A stretch of 57,482 nt of DNA from Gammaproteobacteria bacterium (GTDB lineage Bacteria; Pseudomonadota; Gammaproteobacteria; Burkholderiales; Gallionellaceae). Position numbers and translations under genes: made by a program. The stretch lies in contig JAHJNJ010000006.1 in the NCBI GenBank assembly GCA_018820925.1, positions 1 to 57,482 on the forward strand. The letters are read 5' to 3'. Below, one piece after another: positions 24,333-31,893 of the stretch (its first letter is position 1; the number at the start of each line of letters is the position of its first letter). The notes beneath the pieces were generated by a model, which worked only from the letters and a program-made list of their open reading frames with translations, was not told where the DNA came from and ran no database searches.

Positions 24333-25984
24333 ATGTCTTTTGCGATGCGGGCGATGCTATAGATCGTCACATCTTTTACCGCCTTGTGACTATAGCTGCC
24401 TTGGTGGTCGTAGCCCGTCATTTTGGCAGCAAACTTTGCTTTCGATGCGGAATCTGCACCGGACACTTCGGGCACTGTGCCGTCACCATTTTCGTCTGGC
24501 GGAGTCATGTGGTATTCCGCTAGCTCACTAGCAGTCTCAATGCGAATCGTGCCCAGCGCATTGTCGCCCATGGGCGGCGGGATGCCCAATGGCGGTTCCT
24601 CCTGCTGGGCGTATCGATTCTTCTTCCAGGTAAAAGTAGTCCAAGCTTTATGCTTCTCGTCCGCGCCATAGTGGGTGTGAGTAATGGGGTGATAGTAGTC
24701 GGCAAGGGAGTCGTGAAATCGTTCAGCTACAGCTAGACGCTTCAAGTATTTATTCCATATTTCCTCTAATCCTTCTGCGGAAGCGGCGGGCACTTGCGGC
24801 TCAATCCACTCCGGATTCATCAACCGCCACCACTGGTCTCTTTCCGCATAAATCTCCTTGTAGGGATCGGACTCTGGGAGTTGCATTTCGCTGTTGCCAC
24901 CGTTATTTATTTTCAGCCATCCGGCCGGATAGCGCTTGGTGGGTAACAGTTCCAGTCCGCCGGGCGCATTGGAAAGTACCGCTGTGACTTCTCTGCCCGA
25001 CCAGCCCAGTGCACGGGCCGTGAGTATCTCCACAATATTCCACCACCTCGCTTCAAATCCCGCATGCATGCGCTTATAGGCCGCTGCCGCACCGATTGCC
25101 GGCTGCTCGCCATGCACGACGCCTGCGACGATGTCCGCAATTTTACCCATCTCGGGATGGCAAACAGCGCGTGCCGCCAGCCCACCCATGGAGTGGGTTA
25201 CGATAATCGCTTTCTCGCAATCGAATCCGAGATCCTTATAATTCTTGATATAAGCTTTGATTTTGTCGGCAAGTTTATTGCCCGCTTCTTCATTCGAACA
25301 CAGCCAGTTGTAGCCAGCCGCATGCACCGGGAACCAGTATTTATCGCCCACCTTTTCTTTCAAGTCGGTCATGTCTAATGCTTCGAAGCCGGTCATTTCT
25401 CCCCATGGGTGTTGGTTCTTCCCATCGCTGTCTACTGTTGCTTTCACGCCAACAATATCTTTCTGCCAATAGGAGGAAACCTCGCAATCCTGGTCATAGA
25501 TGCGGTTCAGGTTCCATTCCAGATTGCATAATATTTCGCCATAGCTGGAAAGCATGATTCCTCCCCAGCCACGCCGCTTGAATTCGCTTTTCCAGTTGGT
25601 TTGAACGTTCGGTGAGACGTTCTTGAAGAAACGGATGATGCTGTTGGGTATCTCGCCGCTATCATCCAATTCGGTAATACCTGGGTTAAGTATCTCGCGG
25701 CGTTTTGCAGGGCTCAAATTTCCAAAAGTCCATGCCGTGTACTTCATGCTATCCGGTCGCCACGCAATATCATTTTGGAGCGATTTTGGGCGCTCATTAT
25801 TTTTGAACTTGAGATTCGAGCCCATAATCCCCGGCACAAACACCACCGGAATTACCGTATCCGGCGGAACAATACACGTTGCCCGCGTTGTGTTTTCTTC
25901 CGGGGAAAGCTCTGTATGCCAGGTCGGGTAGCCGTCCTTGTCGTAAGTCATGTGTACTACATTTTTTGTTTTTTCTCCGCTCAT
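24329..25984 (-). CDS. T6SS lipase effector, Tle4-like
   Basis: This 551-residue alpha/beta hydrolase is predicted to attack membrane phospholipids of target cells. Residues about 46-58 read PVVFVPGIMGSNL, the oxyanion-loop region of PGAP1/lipase-type enzymes. The nucleophile elbow THSMGG places Ser at about 265. The acid is in NGDGTVP (Asp about 501), and the catalytic His is probably in GYDHQGSYSH (about 527 or 533). No signal peptide is present, as expected for T6SS cargo. It lies 3 bases after vgrG1 and overlaps immunity gene 1. The Tle4 assignment rests on the Tli4-type partners; another Tle class is possible. Confidence 0.82.
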   Translation of the reverse strand: MSGEKTKNVVHMTYDKDGYPTWHTELSPEENTTRATCIVPPDTVIPVVFVPGIMGSNLKFKNNERPKSLQNDIAWRPDSMKYTAWTFGNLSPAKRREILNPGITELDDSGEIPNSIIRFFKNVSPNVQTNWKSEFKRRGWGGIMLSSYGEILCNLEWNLNRIYDQDCEVSSYWQKDIVGVKATVDSDGKNQHPWGEMTGFEALDMTDLKEKVGDKYWFPVHAAGYNWLCSNEEAGNKLADKIKAYIKNYKDLGFDCEKAIIVTHSMGGLAARAVCHPEMGKIADIVAGVVHGEQPAIGAAAAYKRMHAGFEARWWNIVEILTARALGWSGREVTAVLSNAPGGLELLPTKRYPAGWLKINNGGNSEMQLPESDPYKEIYAERDQWWRLMNPEWIEPQVPAASAEGLEEIWNKYLKRLAVAERFHDSLADYYHPITHTHYGADEKHKAWTTFTWKKNRYAQQEEPPLGIPPPMGDNALGTIRIETASELAEYHMTPPDENGDGTVPEVSGADSASKAKFAAKMTGYDHQGSYSHKAVKDVTIYSIARIAKDI

Positions 25985-25987
25985 GGT

Positions 25988-28351
25988 TTAGGCGTTCTTC
26001 GGTAAGAGTTTAACGTTAATGAATTCGTGATTGATGCCTTTGTGCACTCCCGTGCGGCCTTGTGCATCGCTGGTTCCCTTGATCTTTTTGCCGTTTTCCT
26101 TGGTGATCTCGAACTTGCGATTTGGCGCAGGCTTGCCGCTTGGCAGCGTCAGTACAAATTCATCATCAAATTTCATGTCCTGCGTGACATAGGGAACATG
26201 GCTGACATCTAAAGGCGCCAACGCCGCCGGGCTCAAACTCCCGCCCGCTCCCATCGAATAACTCACATTGCCCTTCAACTTCACGCCGCTGCCGCCGCTC
26301 ACCGTCACCGCCTTGCCATACATCTTCACATTCCCGCCCGCATCGATCTCGATGCCTGCGCCGCTCTGGCCGATCTTGATGCTGCCCGCGCCTGTGCCTT
26401 TGATGCTGATTGCTCCGCCTGCCTGGATTTTGAGGCTGCCGTTGTCGATCTTAACGATCTGGTCGCCTTGCTTGATGGTGATGATGGAATCGCGGCTCAC
26501 ACGCCATTGGGTGGCGGCGCCGGATTTGTGTTCGATGTTCTGGTCTGCCTTGTGGGTGATGTTGTCTTTGGCGTCGTGCGTCTGGTCGGTGGCCGCCTGG
26601 TAGTGGATGTCTTTGTTCTTGGTGGTGAGGCTGTGGCTGTTTTCCACGGTCTCGCTACGGTCGTTGCCGTGGGTTTGGGTGATGCTGTCTCCGGCTTCGG
26701 TTTTGCATGTCTTCTTGGCGTAAACCTCCATCGCACCCAGGGTGGTGGCAAACTTGATCAGGTGTCCTGCGCTGTTCGCATCCAGCCGCATCAGGTTGAA
26801 GGGCCGGTCGTAGTCGCCCTGTTTCAGCTCGATATGCTCTTCGCCCTTGATGTCATGCATCAGCAGTTCGTTTTTGCCTTTGGTGCGCATGATGTTGTCG
26901 CCGAAGTTTCTGCTGGTCACCGGCGACTGGGTGCTGGGGTCGGGCAGGGTGCCGAGGATGACCGGACGGCTGGGATCGCCGTCCACACTCGCCCACACCA
27001 CCTCCACCCCGTCGCGGTGCGGAAACGCCGCCCCCACCGTATTGGCGTTGCCCGGGCCGCCGTGGAAACTCAAACTGCGCAGGGGGATGCTCGCCTCGGT
27101 GTGGCTGGCTTCTTCTCCGTCGCGCGTATCGAACAGTTTGCGCATCCTGAAACGGCCATGCTCGTCCAGCAGGGCATACGTACCGTTCGATTCGATGTGT
27201 GCACTATATATAGTAGGCAGCACCTGCGCGGGCTTCAACTCGGGACGGAAAGGCAGCGTGCGCGGAACCAGGTGCGCATGCTGCGTATAGGCCAGATTGC
27301 CCAGATCGCTCTCATGCTCGACCAGTGCTTGTTGAGTCAGCGTATGGCTCAGGCTCACCACCACATAATCGCCCGAATAGCGGGATTGACCCGGATGCTC
27401 GAAACTGAACACCGCCCCCGGATACAAACCCGCCACCGAACCCGCGATCTCGATGCGCAAACCTTCCACCGCATGGCGCTCGTTGATGATGCGGGCGCGC
27501 TGCTCTGCCTCATCCGGCCCGGACGTGCCCAGCCCGTAATGCACCTGGGCGGGATCGTTGGCGGCGGGGCCGTCACCGGCACGGATGGAATTGTCCGGGG
27601 TCATGGGATTGAAATCCACCACCTGCACCTTGGCGGGCGCAGTGCGCATGCCTTTGATGAACTTGTTGAAACACGCCTGCGGCTTGTCCAGCCCGGCATC
27701 GGCGATGAAAGGGATGTTGCCCAGCTTCAGGGGCGTGAACTTCGCGTTGTCGTCGGTGAAGTGGACGATGTCGCGGCCGTCCTGAACCGTGAACCAGTAG
27801 CTCACGCCGATGCCGGACAGCAGGCGTTCGATGAAGGCCAGATCGTTTTCTGCGAACTGCACGGTATAGGGCAGAGGAGAGTAGGTCTGGCTCAAATGCC
27901 ACAACGCACTGTCGCTGTCGATGCCGTGCCGCTTCAGCACGGTGGTGACAATGTCGGGAATCGACAAGCCCTGGAACACGCGGTTGTCGGTGGTTTGCGT
28001 CAGCACCCATAAACGCGGGCGCAACTGGATCTCCACGCGCGATTGATGCTTTGCATTCTGGCCGCGGTCAAATTGGCGGGCAACGATACCTGCGAGGGTG
28101 CGTTCGTGGTTGGAAGAATCGGTAAGCGTCACGACACCGGGTTGCCCCAGCCAGGCCAAATCCAGGTCGGCCAATACATACAGCGTGGCGCTGAACGGGG
28201 TGGAGAGCGCTTCGCGGCCGTCGAATGAAATCGCATCGTAGCTTTTACCGGCGATGGCGAAGCGCAGGTGGGCGGAGTTGGCAGCGATGGATTTTAAGGC
28301 GGGAATTGATTCGACGGAGGCGGTTGCGACTGCGGGCAGGGGTAGGGACAT
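25988..28351 (-). CDS. vgrG: VgrG1 spike protein with C-terminal beta-sandwich extension
   Basis: This 787-residue T6SS spike trimer subunit (TssI) has a gp27-like base at about residues 25-370 and a gp5-type OB fold (DGDPSRPVILGTLPDPSTQS) near 455-475. A repetitive beta-helix needle follows to about 700 (IKIGQSGAGIEIDAGGN). The last 60 residues form an extra small domain (EFVLTLPSGKPAPNRKFEI, IKGTSDAQGRTG) related to modules on the PAAR-like protein and the peptidase effector. The extension may dock cargo. It heads the minus-strand unit vgrG1-lipase-immunity genes. Confidence 0.93.
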   Translation of the reverse strand: MSLPLPAVATASVESIPALKSIAANSAHLRFAIAGKSYDAISFDGREALSTPFSATLYVLADLDLAWLGQPGVVTLTDSSNHERTLAGIVARQFDRGQNAKHQSRVEIQLRPRLWVLTQTTDNRVFQGLSIPDIVTTVLKRHGIDSDSALWHLSQTYSPLPYTVQFAENDLAFIERLLSGIGVSYWFTVQDGRDIVHFTDDNAKFTPLKLGNIPFIADAGLDKPQACFNKFIKGMRTAPAKVQVVDFNPMTPDNSIRAGDGPAANDPAQVHYGLGTSGPDEAEQRARIINERHAVEGLRIEIAGSVAGLYPGAVFSFEHPGQSRYSGDYVVVSLSHTLTQQALVEHESDLGNLAYTQHAHLVPRTLPFRPELKPAQVLPTIYSAHIESNGTYALLDEHGRFRMRKLFDTRDGEEASHTEASIPLRSLSFHGGPGNANTVGAAFPHRDGVEVVWASVDGDPSRPVILGTLPDPSTQSPVTSRNFGDNIMRTKGKNELLMHDIKGEEHIELKQGDYDRPFNLMRLDANSAGHLIKFATTLGAMEVYAKKTCKTEAGDSITQTHGNDRSETVENSHSLTTKNKDIHYQAATDQTHDAKDNITHKADQNIEHKSGAATQWRVSRDSIITIKQGDQIVKIDNGSLKIQAGGAISIKGTGAGSIKIGQSGAGIEIDAGGNVKMYGKAVTVSGGSGVKLKGNVSYSMGAGGSLSPAALAPLDVSHVPYVTQDMKFDDEFVLTLPSGKPAPNRKFEITKENGKKIKGTSDAQGRTGVHKGINHEFINVKLLPKNA

Positions 28352-28512
28352 GGTGTGTCTCGTTTTGAGCTAAGTGAGGCTGGCATCAAATGGAAACCAA
28401 CATCATAGCGATTGTGAAAATTGAAAACGGAAGCAGCGATCATTGCTGACGTGATGCTCCCTCAAATTTGGTGTCGCAATATAACATGGGAATATTTCGT
28501 CGAAATTTTCAT

Positions 28513-28604
28513 AAAGGACTAAGCAAAGGACTAGGCAAGGTACTAGTACTTATCAAAAAATATCTAGACCTTTTTTGAAACTATCTAGATAGTTTTGCCG
28601 CTAG
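28513..28604. promoter_or_regulatory. CTAG-rich operator cluster between vgrG1 and tssE
   Basis: The 334-base gap 28352-28685 separates the divergent VgrG1 and T6SS core units. It holds three 12-base direct repeats (AAAGGACTAAGC, AAAGGACTAGGC, AAGGTACTAGTA; 28513-28548), a GTACTAGTAC palindrome (28540-28549), a TATCTAGA site at 28561 and a perfect 18-bp palindrome AAACTATCTAGATAGTTT at 28578-28595. CTAG occurs at 28531, 28543, 28564, 28585 and 28601. TACAAT at 28624 is a possible -10 box for tssE. This is likely the binding region of an unknown regulator. Confidence 0.55.
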
Positions 28605-28685
28605 CGTCACGTTCTCGCTCATGTACAATCCAGCGCTCTTGGTGATGTCATTTTTTTTCAAAGTAATTCAATTCAGATTTTATTT

Positions 28686-29120
28686 ATGCCGTCTTATGCC
28701 TTGTTTGATGTGTTGAAGGGCCACTTCATGGACGGTAGTCGTGTTGCATCAGTTGACGCTCCAACCGCATTGAAAAAAAGTATCCAGGATCATTTGGTGC
28801 ATCTGCTGAACGCCAGACAAGGCGTCATGCCGCATCTGCCGGATTATGGTTTGCCCGATCTGACGGCGGTTTATCAGGAAATGCCGTATTCGGTTAATAC
28901 TCTGGCGGAGTCTGTCAAATCCACTCTGGTTCGCTACGAACCGCGCTTGAAAAATATCAAGGTCACACCGTACCCGGTGGCAAAGGGAGATTTCGTGCTG
29001 CATTTTCAGATTAGCGGGCAAATGATGAGCGGCGAGCATCTGCGCTTTCAGACATATTTCTTGAGTGGCGGATATGCCACTGTTGCAATCGGCGGCGCAA
29101 GGGCAACTGCAGATGCTTGA
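28686..29120 (+). CDS. tssE: T6SS baseplate protein TssE (gp25-like)
   Basis: This 144-residue homologue of phage T4 gp25 joins the baseplate to the first sheath ring. The conserved YGLPDL motif (about residues 54-59) and the YEPRLKNIKV segment (about 88-97) are typical of the GPW_gp25 family. It is the first gene of the plus-strand core cluster, about 90 bases downstream of the CTAG cluster. Its stop codon lies inside the start of tssF. Confidence 0.93.
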   Translation: MPSYALFDVLKGHFMDGSRVASVDAPTALKKSIQDHLVHLLNARQGVMPHLPDYGLPDLTAVYQEMPYSVNTLAESVKSTLVRYEPRLKNIKVTPYPVAKGDFVLHFQISGQMMSGEHLRFQTYFLSGGYATVAIGGARATADA

Positions 29121-30861
29121 ATACTTCGAAGCGGAGATGCGTTTATTGCACGAGGTCGCGCAGGAGTTCGCGCTGGCCTTTCCCGAGCAGGCCAATATGC
29201 TCAACCTCGAAAACCTGAAAGACCGGGATCCCTATGTCGAGCGCTTGCTCGAAGGGATGGCATTTCTTTCCGCGCAGATTCGCCAGCGTATCGATGACGA
29301 TCTGCCGGAAGTCAGCGAGGGGCTGTTGAATTTGCTCTGGCCGCATTTCCTGAGGCCTCTGCCATCGCTGACGATCCTCGAATTCACACCGCGTCTGGGG
29401 CAGTTGCAGCAAACGCAAGTGCTGGCCAAGCACACCACAGCGCTGGCTACGCCGGTAACGGCCGACACGCTGGTGGGCAAGGAAACGGTGACCTGCCGCT
29501 TCCGCACCACGTATCCGCTGACGATGCATCCCATTCGCCTGGCAAAGGTGACCGCCGAGCAGCGCAGCGCGGGCGGCACGCTGATGAAATTCAGGTTCGA
29601 GGCTGATCCCGGCGTGAAACTGGAGTCGCTGGATTTGAAGCGCTTGCCGCTTTATATCCATGCCGATCCCAGCGTGGCCGCGCTGGTCTACAAGGCGCTG
29701 GCAGGCAGTACGCATCTGGTGCAGGTCAGGTTTCCGGAGTTGCCGTTGAAAGAGCCGCATCGGCTGGGCGGGCAGGCGTGCGTGCAACCGTGCAACCTTG
29801 CCCCGGACGAGGCGCTGATTCCGTTGAGCGGCCGCAGCTTTTTCGGTTTTCATTTGCTGCATGAATATTTCGCGTTCCGCGAAAAATATTTGTTCGTGGC
29901 GCTGGAAGGGCTGGACATTATTTCCTGGCCGGGAAAGGTCCGCGAGTTTGAAATCGAGGTTCACACGGCCGATATTTTTCCGGCCGAGGTGAGCGTCAGT
30001 GCGGAGATGTTCAAGCTCTATTGCTGTCCTGCAATCAATCTTTTCAAGCGGACGGCCGAGCCGGTGAGGCTCACCCAGAAGCGCTACGAGTATCCGGTGG
30101 TTGCGGATGTGCATTATCGCTACAGCTCGGAAGTCTATTCGGTCGATTCGATTACCGGCATGGATGCGAAGACCGGCGAGCGCAACGAGTATTTGCCTTT
30201 GTATTCGTTCAAGCATGAGAAGACCGGCAGGAGTTATTCTTCCTCGCGCCGGGTGTTGGGTTCCGGCAGACCCGAAACCTACATCACGGTGAGCGACAAC
30301 GGAAAATTCCGCGAGCAATCCCTGTCGTGCGAAATCACCGCCAGCAACGGCCATATTCCGCGCGCCCACTTGCAGATCGGCAGCATCACCACGCCGGGTT
30401 CGGATTGCCCCGGTTATGTGTCGCTGCGCAATATCACGCGCCCCACGCGCATGCTGGTTCCGCCGGAGCGCGATGCCTTCCAGTGGTCGCTGATCTCCCA
30501 TCTCGCCATGAATTTTGCCTCGCTGGCGGACACGGATGTGTTGCGTCGCTTGCTGAGTTTGTACGAGTGGACGCAGGACGAATCGAACAAACGCCGCATC
30601 AAGGGGCTGGAGGTCGAGTCGTGCAAGCCTGCCGAGATGGTGCGCCACGGCGCCTTGATGCGCGGCACGGAATACAGGCTTGAAATGAACGATGCATCCT
30701 ACGGCTCCATCGCGGACAGCTATCTGTTCGGCATGGTGCTGCACCGGTTTTTCAGCAGTTACGCCAGCATCAATACATTTACGCGAACTCGCGTCCACAC
30801 TCACCCCAGCAACCTGGAGTTTCAATGGCAACCAATGTTCGGCGAAGCCTCCCGGAGTTAG
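29113..30861 (+). CDS. tssF: T6SS baseplate protein TssF
   Basis: This 582-residue baseplate wedge subunit works with TssG, TssE and TssK. The ATG at 29113 gives the usual start MLEYFEAEMRLLHEVAQEFA and overlaps tssE by 8 bases; a GTG at 29065 would add 16 residues not seen in the family. Recognisable family stretches are DPYVERLLEGMAFLSAQIRQ (about 36-55) and LLNLLWPHFLRPLPS (about 67-81). The 3' end overlaps tssG by 37 bases. No oddities. Confidence 0.95.
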   Translation: MLEYFEAEMRLLHEVAQEFALAFPEQANMLNLENLKDRDPYVERLLEGMAFLSAQIRQRIDDDLPEVSEGLLNLLWPHFLRPLPSLTILEFTPRLGQLQQTQVLAKHTTALATPVTADTLVGKETVTCRFRTTYPLTMHPIRLAKVTAEQRSAGGTLMKFRFEADPGVKLESLDLKRLPLYIHADPSVAALVYKALAGSTHLVQVRFPELPLKEPHRLGGQACVQPCNLAPDEALIPLSGRSFFGFHLLHEYFAFREKYLFVALEGLDIISWPGKVREFEIEVHTADIFPAEVSVSAEMFKLYCCPAINLFKRTAEPVRLTQKRYEYPVVADVHYRYSSEVYSVDSITGMDAKTGERNEYLPLYSFKHEKTGRSYSSSRRVLGSGRPETYITVSDNGKFREQSLSCEITASNGHIPRAHLQIGSITTPGSDCPGYVSLRNITRPTRMLVPPERDAFQWSLISHLAMNFASLADTDVLRRLLSLYEWTQDESNKRRIKGLEVESCKPAEMVRHGALMRGTEYRLEMNDASYGSIADSYLFGMVLHRFFSSYASINTFTRTRVHTHPSNLEFQWQPMFGEASRS

Positions 30862-31817
30862 TCAAAGATATTGCGGCTGACGCCCCGCAATATGACTTTT
30901 TCCAGATGGTGCGCATTCTGGAGTCGGTCTGGGGGCCGTATCAGGCACACAAGAACCCGCTGGATGCCAAGGCCGGTTTTCGCCCGGCCAAGGAAATCAA
31001 TTTCCCGGCTGCGGATGTTCGCCGTGCACGTCAGACCGCCAAAGGGAAGCTGAGTGTCGAACTGAATTTCATGGGGCTGTACGGTGTGGATGCGGCCGTG
31101 CCGCAGTACATCGTTACCACTGCACTGCATGAGGATGAAGCGGGCGAGGCGACCAAGGCGTTCCTGGATATTTTTAACCATCGCTTTTATGTGCTGTTGT
31201 ACCAAGCCTGGAAAAAATATCACCCGGCGATTTCGCTGGAAGATAAAACCTCCAAATACTACCGCTATCTCAATGCGCTGTCGGGCTCTGATTTGGAGGC
31301 TTCCGGTCTGGAGACATTGGGTTATGCGGGATTGAATGGGCAGCACAATCGCAGTGCGACAGCGCTTGGTGGATTGCTCGAGGATATGGTGGGTGTGCCG
31401 GTTGAAATCGAACAATACATTCCGCGCTGGAAAACAGTGACTGCCAAGGTGACGGTGGGCGGGAGAGGTGATCAGGCAATGGCGCTTGGCGACAATATGG
31501 TGCTGGGTACGCAGATACTGGATGTCGGCGGGAATGTTCAAATCAATCTCGGTCCGCTCAGCATTGATCGCGCTTTTGCCTTGTTGCCCGGCACGGAAAG
31601 CGCGGCAGCGCTGGGGAATGTGCTGGGCCGGTATCTGGGCGATGCAATGGAGTTCGATACGACGCTGCTGGTAGAGGGTGCAACAGGCCCGGCGCCCGCG
31701 TTGGGTTCGGAAGGACTCAGATTGGGTTGGCGCATATGGCTGGGTGACGCGACGGGCGAACCGTATTCAATACGGGTTTCGGGCGCCGAGTACAAAACGA
31801 TGCGGCCAGCAAATTAA
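30825..31817 (+). CDS. tssG: T6SS baseplate protein TssG
   Basis: This 330-residue TssG forms the clamp around the two TssF copies in the wedge. The N-terminal YDFFQMVRILESV (about residues 23-35) and LNFMGLYGVDAAVPQY (about 74-89) are family hallmarks. A GDNMVLGTQILD segment lies in the C-terminal half. It starts inside tssF and is followed by a 76-base gap before tssH. Confidence 0.93.
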   Translation: MATNVRRSLPELVKDIAADAPQYDFFQMVRILESVWGPYQAHKNPLDAKAGFRPAKEINFPAADVRRARQTAKGKLSVELNFMGLYGVDAAVPQYIVTTALHEDEAGEATKAFLDIFNHRFYVLLYQAWKKYHPAISLEDKTSKYYRYLNALSGSDLEASGLETLGYAGLNGQHNRSATALGGLLEDMVGVPVEIEQYIPRWKTVTAKVTVGGRGDQAMALGDNMVLGTQILDVGGNVQINLGPLSIDRAFALLPGTESAAALGNVLGRYLGDAMEFDTTLLVEGATGPAPALGSEGLRLGWRIWLGDATGEPYSIRVSGAEYKTMRPAN

Positions 31818-31893
31818 GCGGAGCAGATGAAACCAATGCCCGGGTGCCGGCAGCAATAAGCAAATCATGGAATCAAAGCGACAAGGAAACATT

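Noticed and set aside
26468-28012. 514-codon plus-strand frame opposite vgrG1
   Set aside because: It is antisense to conserved VgrG domains with no ribosome site or recognisable motifs.
29143-30831. 562-codon minus-strand frame opposite tssF
   Set aside because: Antisense shadow of a conserved baseplate gene; no motif support.
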